57,458 nt of DNA from Cryobacterium sp. Y57 (GTDB lineage Bacteria > Actinomycetota > Actinomycetes > Actinomycetales > Microbacteriaceae). Position numbers and translations under genes: made by a program. Positions 25,016-33,705 of this stretch are shown in pieces; the stretch's first letter is position 1; each line of letters starts with the position of its first letter. The stretch covers positions 2,284-59,741 of the forward strand of contig NZ_PJJL01000054.1 in NCBI RefSeq assembly GCF_002929505.1, read 5' to 3'. The notes beneath the pieces are model-generated. The model saw nothing but the letters and a program-made list of their open reading frames with translations, was not told the DNA's origin and searched no databases.

Positions 25016-25918
25016 CTAGACCGTCGCGACCGGGTTTTCAGCGGATGCCGACGTGCCGGCGCGCACCCGGATGCGGTTGGCCCATGGGTCGTCAAATGCG
25101 AGTGTCTGTCCGTCGTGGCTGGTGCCCACGTTGTAGTGGGCCATGCGCTCGGCAAGGGCGCCGATGTCATCGGTACCGGGCACGATGATGCTGATCTCGC
25201 CGAGGCCCAGCGCTAGGCGGCGTTTGCCGCTGCCCGAGCTCTCCCAGGTGTTCATGGCCATGTGGTGATGGTAGCCCCCGGCTGAGACGAACAGTGCAGA
25301 GGGGCCGAAGTTCGCGGTCGCCTCGAAGCCGAGACGGTTCACGTAGAACTCGCGAGCGCTCGCGACGTCTCCGACCGAGAGGTGCACATGACCGACGACG
25401 GCGGTGCCTTCACTCGGCTCGGCCGACAGGTGCTCAGAAATGAAGGCGTTCGGGTCGAGGTGAAGCGAGGCCATTTCGACCTGGCCGTGGGCCCAGCTCC
25501 ACAGGGTGCGGTCGCGGTCCCAGTACAACTCGATGCCGTTTCCCTCAGGGTCGGTGAAGTAGAAAGCCTGGCTGACCAAGTGGTCGGCACTGCCCGTGAA
25601 CGTTCCCGGGGACTTCGTGCCGATCGAGAAGACGGCGGCGGCAAGATCGGCCTGCGTGTTGAAGAGGATGGCCGTGTGGTAGAGCCCCGCCGAGCGCGGT
25701 TCGGCAGCGGCAAGCTCGGGCGCGTGCTGCAGAATCACCAGCGGTATCCGGCCACGCCCGAGCACGGCGACCGGCCCGTCGTGGCGCTGTAACTCGAGCG
25801 TCACGATGTCGCGGTAGTAGGCGAGCATGGCGTCGAGGTTGCCCACGCGCAAAGTCACCGCGCCCATTCCGGTTTCGGCGGCCAGCAGGTCATTCGCATG
25901 TGGGGTCACAGCAGGCAC
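25016..25918 (-). CDS. VOC family protein, catechol 2,3-dioxygenase-like
   Basis: A 300-residue protein with two glyoxalase/VOC modules. The first is MGAVTLRVGNLDAMLAYYRDIV through FYFTDPEGNGIELYWDRDR; the second is VGHVHLSVGDVASAREFYVNRLGF through HMAMNTWESSG. The metal set could be His/His/Glu (GLYHTAIL, HVHLS and Glu of GIELYWD), as in CatE/YfiE-type extradiol dioxygenases. The substrate is unknown. It is monocistronic, lying after the TetR gene (convergent) and before purC. Neighbouring tryptophan breakdown makes an aromatic substrate attractive, but nothing links them directly. Confidence 0.82.
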   Translation of the reverse strand: MPAVTPHANDLLAAETGMGAVTLRVGNLDAMLAYYRDIVTLELQRHDGPVAVLGRGRIPLVILQHAPELAAAEPRSAGLYHTAILFNTQADLAAAVFSIGTKSPGTFTGSADHLVSQAFYFTDPEGNGIELYWDRDRTLWSWAHGQVEMASLHLDPNAFISEHLSAEPSEGTAVVGHVHLSVGDVASAREFYVNRLGFEATANFGPSALFVSAGGYHHHMAMNTWESSGSGKRRLALGLGEISIIVPGTDDIGALAERMAHYNVGTSHDGQTLAFDDPWANRIRVRAGTSASAENPVATV

Positions 25919-25978
25919 AACTCAGGCACTGCCGAAGCTATTCCGCTATCCGAGAGCATCCGTACCCGGGTGTGCGGT

Positions 25979-26929
25979 TCAGGCGCTGGTGAGGCGCTCG
26001 AGCAGTTCGCGATAGCGGGCCGCGGTCTGCTCCACGATCTCGGCCGGCAGCTCGGGCGGGGCACCGGTACCGTCCCAGTGGGCGGCGAGCCAGTCGCGCA
26101 CGATCTGCTTGTCGAAGCTCGCCATGCGTTCGTCGGGTGTCGTGCCCGTGTGCCAGGCGTCGGCGTCCCAGTACCGGCTGGAGTCGCTCGTGAGCACCTC
26201 GTCGGCGAGCACGGTCATGCCGGTCTGCCGGTCGGCGCCGAATTCGAACTTGGTGTCGGCGAGAATGACGCCGGCCTTCTCGGCGATCGCTCCGGCGGTG
26301 GCGAAGAGGGTGAGGGAGAGGCCGCGGAGCTCGGCGGCAATGCCCGGTCCGACGAGTTCGATCGTGCGTTCGAACGTGATGTTCTCGTCGTGCTCGCCCC
26401 GTGGAGCCTTCCACGCGGGGGTGTAGATGGGTTCCGGCAGGCGGTCGCCGTTCTCGAGGCCGGCCGGCAGCGCGATGCCGCACACCGACTGCGACTGGGC
26501 ATATTCCTTCCAGCCGCTGCCCGTCAGGTACCCGCGCACAACGCATTCGATCGGGTACATGTCGAGGGTGCGGCAGAGCATTGCCCGGCCGGCGACGGGC
26601 GCGGGGATGAGCTCGTGCACGGTGCTGCCGACCTGTTCGTGGTCGGCGACGAGGTGATTGGGGATGCCGGTCAAGCGGTCGAACCACCACAGGCTGAGGG
26701 TCGTGAGCAGCTCGCCCTTGCCCGGGATACCCGGCGCCAGCACATGGTCGAACGCGCTCACCCGGTCGCTGGCGACCACGAGTACCCGGGAGGCGCTCAT
26801 CAGATCGGCCGGGGCATCCGTCGTCCCGTCGGTGGGAATATAGAGGTCCCGCACCTTGCCCGAATAGGCATGAAGCCATCCGGGCAGATCGCGGGCGACG
26901 GATGCTGTGGGCTGCGCGGATTCGGTCAC
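25979..26929 (-). CDS. purC: phosphoribosylaminoimidazole-succinocarboxamide synthase
   Basis: A 316-residue SAICAR synthetase. Visible hallmarks are YSGKVRDLY (ATP site), SDRVSAFDHVL, CRTLDMYPIECVVRGYLTGSGWKEY and LADTKFEFG. It joins aspartate to CAIR in purine synthesis. The length fits the longer (yeast-like) class common in actinobacteria. The frame is open much further upstream; GTG 26929 gives MTESAQPTASVARDLPG. It lies only 14 bases after the GntR regulator gene on the same strand, so part of its transcription may come from that promoter. Confidence 0.95.
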   Translation of the reverse strand: MTESAQPTASVARDLPGWLHAYSGKVRDLYIPTDGTTDAPADLMSASRVLVVASDRVSAFDHVLAPGIPGKGELLTTLSLWWFDRLTGIPNHLVADHEQVGSTVHELIPAPVAGRAMLCRTLDMYPIECVVRGYLTGSGWKEYAQSQSVCGIALPAGLENGDRLPEPIYTPAWKAPRGEHDENITFERTIELVGPGIAAELRGLSLTLFATAGAIAEKAGVILADTKFEFGADRQTGMTVLADEVLTSDSSRYWDADAWHTGTTPDERMASFDKQIVRDWLAAHWDGTGAPPELPAEIVEQTAARYRELLERLTSA

Positions 26930-26943
26930 GCTTGTATTCTCTC

Positions 26944-27645
26944 TTACTTCAGCAGGGCAACGTCGGAGACGAGCTCGATGTGCGAGAGCATCGCCGCGCT
27001 CGCGGCCGTGACGTCCTGCGCCCGGATCGCCGCGATGATCGTGCGGTGCGAGGCCAGGGACTGCTCGGGCCGGCCGGGCTGGGCCAGGGACTCCAATCTC
27101 GTTTCGAGAATCATCTCGGCGATGAACGTCATGAGCTGGGCCAGTACGGGGGAGTGGGCGGCGGCCGTGACGGCCTGGTGAAAGAGTTCGTCGCCGTGCG
27201 CGCCGCGGTTGCCGACCGCGATTTCCTCGGCCATGATCTGCACGGCGTTCTCGATCGCCGCCAGGTCGGCAGCGGTTCGCCGCAGCGCGGCGAGCTCGGC
27301 CAGCTTCCCCTCGAGGGTGCTGCGGGCCTCGACGATTTCCGGCAGCCGGTTTCGGTGGTCGCGGAGACCCTTGATCACCGTTGCGATGCTGGGCCGGTAG
27401 ACAAGCACGGCTCCGGTGCCGTGCTGAACATCGATGACTCCAAGCACCTCGAGGGCGACGAGCGCCTGCGCCAGGGTGGCGCGCGAGACGCCGAGACGTT
27501 CCGCGAGATCGCGTTCGGCGGGCAACAGGTCGCCGGGGCCCAGGTGAGCCGATTCGATGTATGACAAAAGCTGCGCCACGAGCTGTTCGTACAGCCGCGG
27601 TTTCGACACGCGCGACAGGGGCTGGGGTTCTAGTTCCTGGGCCAC
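26944..27645 (-). CDS. GntR family (FadR subfamily) regulator
   Basis: A 233-residue regulator. The winged helix-turn-helix is YEQLVAQLLSYIESAHLGPGDLLPAERDLAERLGVSRATLAQALVALEVLGVIDVQHGTG. A C-terminal FCD effector domain follows, with metal-ligand-type residues in DELFHQAVTAAAHSP and SHRTIIAAIRAQD. FCD domains bind small carboxylates through a metal ion. The gene is divergent from the transporter at 27771, and in rhizobia the related MatR controls the malonate operon matABC, so this is a probable malonate or dicarboxylate sensor. purC follows in the same direction after 14 bases. Confidence 0.88.
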   Translation of the reverse strand: MAQELEPQPLSRVSKPRLYEQLVAQLLSYIESAHLGPGDLLPAERDLAERLGVSRATLAQALVALEVLGVIDVQHGTGAVLVYRPSIATVIKGLRDHRNRLPEIVEARSTLEGKLAELAALRRTAADLAAIENAVQIMAEEIAVGNRGAHGDELFHQAVTAAAHSPVLAQLMTFIAEMILETRLESLAQPGRPEQSLASHRTIIAAIRAQDVTAASAAMLSHIELVSDVALLK

Positions 27646-27671
27646 GCGTGTGCCTCCCGCATCGAAGTGTG

Positions 27672-27696
27672 ACCCTAGGGTACACGGACGTTGACA
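27672..27696. promoter_or_regulatory. palindrome and -35-like box in the GntR/transporter divergent region
   Basis: A perfect 10-bp palindrome ACCCTAGGGT (27672-27681) is followed by TTGACA (27691-27696), which could be the -35 box for the transporter operon. A second symmetric element, CTAGGAGGCTAG, lies at 27711-27722. They are the obvious candidates for the GntR operator; the exact -10 box is not clear. Confidence 0.4.
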
Positions 27697-27770
27697 AACT
27701 CACCTACTATCTAGGAGGCTAGTCCAGTGAGCCAATAGCCCACATTCGCTTAAATCATGGAGGAACAAGG

Positions 27771-29138
27771 ATGTCCGCTCCCATCATCTCGATCATCATC
27801 CTGGCGGTGATGTTTCTGACCGCTACGCTACTGCCCGTCAATATGGGGGCGTTGGCTTTCGTTGGTGCTTTCCTGCTCGGCACCGTCTTTCTCGGCATGG
27901 AGACCGCTGACATCCTCGCCAATTTTCCCGGCGGGCTCTTCCTGACCCTCGTGGGGGTCACGTACCTCTTCGCGATCGCGCAGGGCAACGGCACGATCGA
28001 CCTGCTCGTGCGCGGATCGGTTCGACTGGTCGGTGGACGGGTAGCTCTCATCCCCTGGATCATGTTCATCATCACGGCCGTGATCACCGCCGTTGGTGCA
28101 CTGTCCCCGGCCGCGGTGGCCATCGTGGCGCCGATCGCGCTCGGCTTCGCCCGCAAGTACAAGATCAGCCCCCTGCTCATGGGCATGATGGTGATTCACG
28201 GAGCGCAGGGCGGCGGATTCTCGCCCATCGCCGTCTACGGCGTGATCGTCAACAGCCTCATCTCGACCACGGGGCTCGATGCGAGCCCCACGGCGGTATT
28301 CCTGTCGAGCCTCATCTTCAACTTCCTGATCGCCGTCGTACTGTTCATCGTGCTCGGTGGCCGGAAGCTCCTCTCGAGCCGGGTCGGACACTTCGTGGAG
28401 CAGGCCGCCGAAGCGCGGATGGCGGTCAGCGTGGGCGCCCGGGCCGGTGGCGACGTGGCATTCAAGGGCTTCGGCTCCGGCATCTACGGCCCCCGCGACC
28501 CCGCCGGTGACGGCGCACAGGAGAGATCGACCCGTGCGGAACGCATTCCTCAGCTGATCACCGTGGCCGGCCTCATCGCCCTGGCCGTCATCGCACTCGG
28601 TTTCAAGGTCGATGTCGGTTTCGTGGCCATCACCATCGCCGTCATCCTCGCCCTGGTCTCGCCCGCGGCGCAAAAGGGTGCCGTCAACAAGATCAGCTGG
28701 TCGACCGTGCTGCTCATCTGCGGCATGCTCACCTTCGTGGGCGTGCTCGAAGAGGCCGGCACCATCGCATACGTGTCGGATGCCGTAGCCAACCTGGGTA
28801 TGCCCCTGCTGGCGGCGCTGCTTATTTGCTATATCGGTGCCATCGTCTCGGCCTTCGCCTCGTCGACCGCCATCCTGGCTGCCCTCATTCCCCTTGCCGT
28901 CCCGTTCCTGGCCAGCGGCGAAATCGGGGCGATCGGCGTGATCTGCGCCCTCGCCGTGGCATCGACCATCGTGGACGTGTCGCCGTTCTCTACGAACGGC
29001 GCTCTCGTGCTGGCCAACGCCCCCGACGACGTCGACAAGGATCGTTTCTACAAACAGATCCTGGCCTACAGCGGCATCGTCGTGGTGGCCGGCCCCGCCA
29101 TCGCCTGGGCGGTACTGGTCCTGCCCGGCTGGTTGTAG
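27771..29138 (+). CDS. MatC-like dicarboxylate (malonate) permease, SLC13/ion transporter superfamily
   Basis: A 455-residue transporter with about 11-12 membrane segments. The N-terminal half (ILAVMFLTATLLPVNMGALA, GLFLTLVGVTYLFAIAQGNG, GGRVALIPWIMF) matches the MatC_N domain of rhizobial malonate carriers. The soluble loop at residues about 205-255 contains a Gly/Arg-rich stretch. The C-terminal half repeats the fold and contains SAFASSTAILAALIPLA. Uptake of malonate or a similar dicarboxylate is inferred. ATG 27771 has GGAGG at 27759-27763. It is the first gene of an operon with a CoA-transferase and a carboxyltransferase, divergent from the GntR regulator. Confidence 0.83.
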   Translation: MSAPIISIIILAVMFLTATLLPVNMGALAFVGAFLLGTVFLGMETADILANFPGGLFLTLVGVTYLFAIAQGNGTIDLLVRGSVRLVGGRVALIPWIMFIITAVITAVGALSPAAVAIVAPIALGFARKYKISPLLMGMMVIHGAQGGGFSPIAVYGVIVNSLISTTGLDASPTAVFLSSLIFNFLIAVVLFIVLGGRKLLSSRVGHFVEQAAEARMAVSVGARAGGDVAFKGFGSGIYGPRDPAGDGAQERSTRAERIPQLITVAGLIALAVIALGFKVDVGFVAITIAVILALVSPAAQKGAVNKISWSTVLLICGMLTFVGVLEEAGTIAYVSDAVANLGMPLLAALLICYIGAIVSAFASSTAILAALIPLAVPFLASGEIGAIGVICALAVASTIVDVSPFSTNGALVLANAPDDVDKDRFYKQILAYSGIVVVAGPAIAWAVLVLPGWL

Positions 29139-29176
29139 ACGCACCCCGCATACCGCACATTGAAAGAGGACTGACT

Positions 29177-30385
29177 ATGAGCACGGACACCCAGACCCGA
29201 GCACGAGGTCCACTCGAGGGCTATCTGGTCGTCGACCTGAGTCGTGCCCTCGCCGGGCCGCATGCGAGCATGATGCTCGCCGACCTCGGGGCACGCGTCA
29301 TCAAGGTGGAAAATCCTGGAACGGGAGACGATACCCGGGGCTGGGGTCCGCCGTTCGTCGGTCCCGACGACAACCTGCAATCCACGTATTTCCTCTCCTG
29401 CAACCGCAACAAAGAGTCAATCGCCCTCGACCTGAAGAGCGACGACGGCCGCGCGGTGCTGCGCGACCTGCTGCTACGCGCCGACGTGGTGGTCGAGAAC
29501 TTCCGCCCCGGCGTTCTGGATCGCCTCGGATTCTCGCCCGAGGCGATGCACGAGCTCAACCCGTCGCTCGTGATCCTCTCGATCACCGGGTTCGGCCACG
29601 ACGGCCCCGAGTCGAGCCGCAGCGGCTACGACCAGATTCTGCAGGGTGAAGCCGGCCTCATGTCTCTCACCGGATCCGGCCCAGACGACCCGCAACGGGT
29701 GGGGGTACCGATCGCCGATCTGCTCTCGGGAATGTACGGCGCCTTCGGGCTCCTTGCAGCCTTACTGCAGCGCGAGCGAACGGGGGAGGGGCAGATCGTT
29801 CGCACCTCGCTTTTGGCCGCACTCGTGGGAGTGCACGCCTTTCAGGGCACCCGCGCCACCGTGGCGGGCGAGGTGCCCGAGGCTCAGGGCAATCACCATC
29901 CGTCGATCGCGCCCTACGGCCTGTTCGCGTGCCGCGACGGCAGCGTGCAGATCAGTATCGGCAGTGAGAAGCTCTGGGCCACCTTCGCGGCCGAGTTCGG
30001 CTTTGATCCTGCCCGGGCCGAGTGGGCCACCAACGCCCATCGCGTGCGCAACCGGGAGAGCCTCAAGGCGGCGATAACGGATGCCTTCGCCCATTTCGAC
30101 GCCGCGCCGCTACTGCACAAGCTCGGCGAGGCCGGGCTTCCGGCCGGAAAGGTGCGCTCATTGGATGAGGTCTACCAGTGGGACCAGGCGCTGTCGCAGA
30201 GACTGCTGATCGACGTCGAGCATGACGTGCTCGGCAAGATCAGCCTCCCGGGCCCGCCGCTGCGGTTCTTCAGCCCCGCCGACACCGCCGAGACGACCAA
30301 CACCACGCACTCTGCTCCGCCGGTGCTCAACCAGCACGGCAGCGAAATACGTGACTGGCTCAATCGCGCAGTGGAAGGGATCTGA
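29177..30385 (+). CDS. CaiB/BaiF family III CoA-transferase
   Basis: A 402-residue CoA-transferase. It has the N-terminal VVDLSRALAGPHASMMLADLGARVIKVENP, CNRNKESIALDLK, VVENFRPGVLDRLG and the catalytic nucleophile Asp181 in GVPIADLLSGMYG. Family III enzymes move CoA between carboxylic acids through a mixed anhydride. In this operon the likely acceptor is the acid imported by the transporter, giving for example malonyl-CoA; this is inferred from context. ATG 29177 has AAAGAGGA upstream. The open frame begins far upstream at 28826, inside the transporter gene, but that part is a shadow. The stop is 2 bases before the next gene. Confidence 0.87.
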   Translation: MSTDTQTRARGPLEGYLVVDLSRALAGPHASMMLADLGARVIKVENPGTGDDTRGWGPPFVGPDDNLQSTYFLSCNRNKESIALDLKSDDGRAVLRDLLLRADVVVENFRPGVLDRLGFSPEAMHELNPSLVILSITGFGHDGPESSRSGYDQILQGEAGLMSLTGSGPDDPQRVGVPIADLLSGMYGAFGLLAALLQRERTGEGQIVRTSLLAALVGVHAFQGTRATVAGEVPEAQGNHHPSIAPYGLFACRDGSVQISIGSEKLWATFAAEFGFDPARAEWATNAHRVRNRESLKAAITDAFAHFDAAPLLHKLGEAGLPAGKVRSLDEVYQWDQALSQRLLIDVEHDVLGKISLPGPPLRFFSPADTAETTNTTHSAPPVLNQHGSEIRDWLNRAVEGI

Positions 30386-30387
30386 CC

Positions 30388-31914
30388 GTGCCGAATGATA
30401 ACGCGTTGACCGAACCGAAAACCCGTCACCTCAGCGCCGCCGAACTCATTGGGGTGGTACTCGACGACGGATCGTTTTCGAGCTGGGACCAGCCCGTGGT
30501 CGATCCCGACCCGGACGAGGCGTACCGGCTGGCTCTGGTGAAGGCTCGGCAGAAGAGCGGGACCGACGAATCCGTGCTGACGGGTGAGGGTCTGATCCGC
30601 GGGCATCGGGTAGTGATCGTGGTGAGCGAGTTCGCGTTCCTGGCCGGCTCCATCGGGCTCTCCGCCGCGGACCGGATCGTCGACGCGATCGAACGCGCCA
30701 CCCGCGAGGGGCTGCCGGTACTGGCCGGGCCGGCCTCCGGCGGTACCCGCATGCAGGAGGGCACGCTCGCCTTTCTCTCCATGGTGAAGATCACTGCCGC
30801 AGTGCGGGCGCACCGGCAGGCGGGGCATCCGTATCTCGTCTACCTGCGGCACCCCACTACGGGCGGGGTGATGGCATCGTGGGGATCGCTCGGGCACGTC
30901 ACGGTGGCGGAGCCGGGCGCGCTGCTCGGGTTCCTGGGCCCGCGGGTCTATGAAGCACTTTATGGAAAAAAGTTTCCGGAAAATGTGCAGGTCTCCGAAA
31001 ACCTGTTCAACCACGGCCTGATCGATGCCGTCGTGCCGCCGGAGCAGCTGCCGGAAATCGTCGACCGGGCGCTCACCATCCTCACCGGCAAGGCGACCAC
31101 CCCGGTGGCGGCCCCGGAGAGCCTGCAGGTGCGGCCCGCTCCCGCTGGAGCGTGGGCATCCATCGAAATCTCGCGGAACCCGCGTCGGCCCGACCTGCGC
31201 CAGCTGCTCGCCTATGGCGCCCATGACGTGCTGCCGCTCAACGGCACGGGCGAGGGCGAGAACGACCCGGGGCTCATGCTCGCTCTGGCGCGCTTCGGGC
31301 AGCAGAGTTGCATCGTTCTGGGTCACATCCGTCCGCGGCCGTCACGCGACACCGCGATGGGCCCGGGGTCGCTGCGCGAGGCCCGCCGGGGTATGCGCCT
31401 CGCCGAGGAACTCGGGCTGCCGCTGCTCACCGTGATCGATACGGCCGGGGCCGCCCTGTCGCAAGAGTCCGAGGAGGGTGGGATGGCCGGTGAAATCGCC
31501 CGCTCCCTGCACGAGCTCATCGGCCTGCGGTCGGCCAGTGTGTCGGTCTTACTCGGCCAAGGAGCGGGCGGTGGGGCGCTCGCACTGTTACCGGCCGACC
31601 GCACCATCGCCGCGCAGCATTCCTGGCTGTCCCCGCTGCCGCCCGAGGGCGCGAGCGCCATCGTGCACCGAACGACGGAATTCGCCCCGGCTATGTCGGA
31701 AGCACAGGGCGTGAACGTTGCGTCGCTCTGTGCCAACGGCATCGTCGACCACATCGTCGACGAGCGCCCGGATGCAGCGAAGGAAGGCCGCGCATTCTGC
31801 CAGCGGATGGCGGCGGCCATCGAGTACGAGCTGTCCACACTCGCACGCGTGCCGGTAGACGAGCTGCTGCCGCGCCGGGTAGCAAAGTTTCGGGCCATGG
31901 GTCGACGCACCTGA
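30388..31914 (+). CDS. carboxyltransferase, fused AccD-like and AccA-like domains
   Basis: A 508-residue protein with two crotonase-type carboxyltransferase domains. The beta (AccD-like) half has VLTGEGLIRGHRVVIVVSEF and GPASGGTRMQEGTLAFLSM. The alpha (AccA-like) half has ARRGMRLAEELGLPLLTVIDTAGA and SVLLGQGAGGGALALLPADR. The zinc ribbon of AccD is absent. No biotin carboxylase or biotin carrier gene is nearby. It could therefore borrow the housekeeping biotin subunit, or act as an acyl-CoA decarboxylase, in the way that MdcD/MdcE do for malonate. With the transporter and CoA-transferase, conversion of malonyl-CoA to acetyl-CoA is a reasonable hypothesis. It starts 2 bases after the upstream stop. 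Confidence 0.82.
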   Translation: MPNDNALTEPKTRHLSAAELIGVVLDDGSFSSWDQPVVDPDPDEAYRLALVKARQKSGTDESVLTGEGLIRGHRVVIVVSEFAFLAGSIGLSAADRIVDAIERATREGLPVLAGPASGGTRMQEGTLAFLSMVKITAAVRAHRQAGHPYLVYLRHPTTGGVMASWGSLGHVTVAEPGALLGFLGPRVYEALYGKKFPENVQVSENLFNHGLIDAVVPPEQLPEIVDRALTILTGKATTPVAAPESLQVRPAPAGAWASIEISRNPRRPDLRQLLAYGAHDVLPLNGTGEGENDPGLMLALARFGQQSCIVLGHIRPRPSRDTAMGPGSLREARRGMRLAEELGLPLLTVIDTAGAALSQESEEGGMAGEIARSLHELIGLRSASVSVLLGQGAGGGALALLPADRTIAAQHSWLSPLPPEGASAIVHRTTEFAPAMSEAQGVNVASLCANGIVDHIVDERPDAAKEGRAFCQRMAAAIEYELSTLARVPVDELLPRRVAKFRAMGRRT

Positions 31915-31921
31915 GCTCGCT

Positions 31922-31950
31922 GACAGGCGATGGCCCCGCCATCGCCTGTC
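31922..31950. terminator. bidirectional terminator between carboxyltransferase gene and purD
   Basis: GACAGGCGATGG (31922-31933), loop CCCCG, CCATCGCCTGTC (31939-31950): a perfect 12-bp stem. It starts 8 bases after one stop and lies 20 bases beyond the convergent purD stop. No T-run, but position and strength are convincing. Confidence 0.8.
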
Positions 31951-31970
31951 GCGCGGCGTCGCGGCGTCAG

Positions 31971-33239
31971 TCAGGCGACGCGGGCGGCGATGTCGGTTCG
32001 ATAGTGTGAGCCCGCGAGCGACACCTGCCTGAGCGCCTCGTAGGCGCGCGCGCGGGCCTCGAGGAATGAGGCGCCCACGGCGACGACGCTGAGCACTCGG
32101 CCGCCGGTGGACACGATCGTGTCACCCCGAGCCGCCGTCGCGGCGTGTGCGATCGTGACGCCGGGCACCCGCAGCGCGCCGTCCAATCCGGTGATCTCGC
32201 GCCCGACCAGCGGGGTTTCTGGGTAATTTTCGCTCGCGACGACCACGGTCACGGCCACGTCGGCGGAGAACTCGGGCCGGGGCAGCCCGCCGAGCACGCC
32301 GGTCGCGGCGGCCAGCAGCAGGCCAGACAGCGGAGTGATCAGGCGCGGCAGCACGACCTGGGTCTCTGGATCTCCGAAACGCGCGTTGAATTCGATGACG
32401 CGAATGCCGGCATCCGTCAAAATAAGTCCGCAGTAGAGCAACCCGACGAACGGGGTTCCCTCGGCGGCGAGCTGGCGGATCGTCGGCAACGCCACCGTCT
32501 CGATGATCTCGTCGACGAACTCGTTCTCGCTGCCGAACCGGGCGTCGAGCCAGGGCAGCGGCGAGTACGCGCCCATGCCGCCGGTGTTCGGGCCGGCGTC
32601 ATGGTCGAGGGCGCGTTTGTAGTCCTGGGCGGGCGAGAGCGGTAACACGCTGTGGCCGTCGCTGAGCAGAAACAGCGAGATCTCCTGGCCGTCGAGGAAC
32701 TCTTCGATGAGCACGCTGCCGTGTTCGAGCCAGAAGGTGGCGTGGGCGAGGGCTGCGGCGTGATCCGATGTGACCAGCACGCCCTTGCCGGCGGCGAGGC
32801 CGTCGGCCTTGACCACGTAGGGCGCTCCGAACTCGTCGAGCGCAGCCTCGGTTTCGGCGAGTGAGCCCGCGCGCACGGCGCGGCCGGTGGGAACCCCGGC
32901 CTCATCCATGATGCGTTTGGCGAAGGTCTTGCTGCCCTCGAGGGCAGCGGCGGCCCGGTCGGGCCCGAATACGGCGATAGCGCGGGCACGCAAGGCGTCA
33001 GCGACTCCGGCCACGAGCGGGGCCTCCGGGCCGATGACGACGAGTTCGATGCTGTTCAACACGGCATAGTCGGTGACGGCGACCGGGTCGTTGGGGTCAA
33101 GCGTTACAACCGCAACTTCGGCGGCGATACCGACGTTGCCGGGAGCGCATACGACGCTCGGTCGCGGCTGCTCACGAAGCAGCGCGGTGATGATGGCGTG
33201 CTCGCGGGCACCGGAACCAAGGACCAGAATTTTCACCAC
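31971..33239 (-). CDS. purD: phosphoribosylamine--glycine ligase
   Basis: A 422-residue ATP-grasp enzyme. It has MVKILVLGSGAREHAI at the N-terminus, VVIGPEAPLVAGVADAL, the ATP-grasp loop VVKADGLAAGKGVLV, DYKRALDHDAGPNTGGMGAYSP and EFNARFGDPETQVVLPR. It makes glycinamide ribonucleotide, step two of purine synthesis. Length is normal and no domain is missing. It is convergent with the carboxyltransferase operon and divergent from the sterol-carrier-like gene, with only 49 bases between starts. Confidence 0.97.
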   Translation of the reverse strand: MVKILVLGSGAREHAIITALLREQPRPSVVCAPGNVGIAAEVAVVTLDPNDPVAVTDYAVLNSIELVVIGPEAPLVAGVADALRARAIAVFGPDRAAAALEGSKTFAKRIMDEAGVPTGRAVRAGSLAETEAALDEFGAPYVVKADGLAAGKGVLVTSDHAAALAHATFWLEHGSVLIEEFLDGQEISLFLLSDGHSVLPLSPAQDYKRALDHDAGPNTGGMGAYSPLPWLDARFGSENEFVDEIIETVALPTIRQLAAEGTPFVGLLYCGLILTDAGIRVIEFNARFGDPETQVVLPRLITPLSGLLLAAATGVLGGLPRPEFSADVAVTVVVASENYPETPLVGREITGLDGALRVPGVTIAHAATAARGDTIVSTGGRVLSVVAVGASFLEARARAYEALRQVSLAGSHYRTDIAARVA

Positions 33240-33288
33240 TTCAGGCTACCCGATGCCCCGGGCCCGGCGGATCGGGCAGACTGGAAGC

Positions 33289-33666
33289 ATGGCACGAGCG
33301 CGCATCGACGACGGAGCCGGCCGGGCGGCCGTGCGAGCGGCCCTCGCGGCGGTCGCTGCGGGTACCAGCGCGAGCCGGGACATCCGGGCGCAAGCCGTGC
33401 GCTACACCCTGCAGCTGCTGGCCGAACAGGCTGAGGGCAACACCCTCGAGGTGCGCGTGCCGCCGTTCGGCGCCGTGCAGTGTGTCGCCGGCCCGCGCCA
33501 CACCCGCGGCACACCGCCCAACGTCATCGAAACGGATGCCGTTACCTGGCTCGCGCTCGCCACCGGCGCCCTGCCTTGGGCGGACGGCCTGGCGAGCGGC
33601 GCCATCCACGCCTCCGGGTCCCGGGCCACCCTGATCGGGCATGTGCCGGTGCTGCCCCTCCCCTGA
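33289..33666 (+). CDS. sterol carrier family protein (SCP2/MDMPI-like)
   Basis: A 125-residue protein. IRAQAVRYTLQLLAEQAEGNTLEVRVPPFGAVQCVAGPRHTRGTPPNVIETDAVTWLALATG resembles the SCP2-like domain found in actinobacterial sterol carrier family proteins and MDMPI C-terminal domains. The role is unknown; such domains usually bind a hydrophobic or thiol ligand. The open frame begins at 33073, antisense to purD; ATG 33289 with GGAAG nearby is the real start. Small proteins of this family commonly sit between purD and purF in related genomes, which is the position here apart from the inserted DNA. Confidence 0.72.
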   Translation: MARARIDDGAGRAAVRAALAAVAAGTSASRDIRAQAVRYTLQLLAEQAEGNTLEVRVPPFGAVQCVAGPRHTRGTPPNVIETDAVTWLALATGALPWADGLASGAIHASGSRATLIGHVPVLPLP

Positions 33667-33705
33667 GCGTTGAGTTTCGATGCCAGCGAGGCACGGGCGG
33701 AAGGT

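Noticed and set aside
25898..27181. 427-codon open frame on the plus strand opposite purC and the GntR gene
   Set aside because: Antisense shadow; repetitive Gly/Arg/Val composition and no motifs.
27828..29144. 438-codon open frame opposite the transporter gene
   Set aside because: Almost exact antisense image of the transporter, rich in Asp/His/Gly; no plausible fold.
30172..31326. 384-codon open frame opposite the CoA-transferase/carboxyltransferase junction
   Set aside because: Antisense to two real enzymes, no ribosome binding site, no domain.
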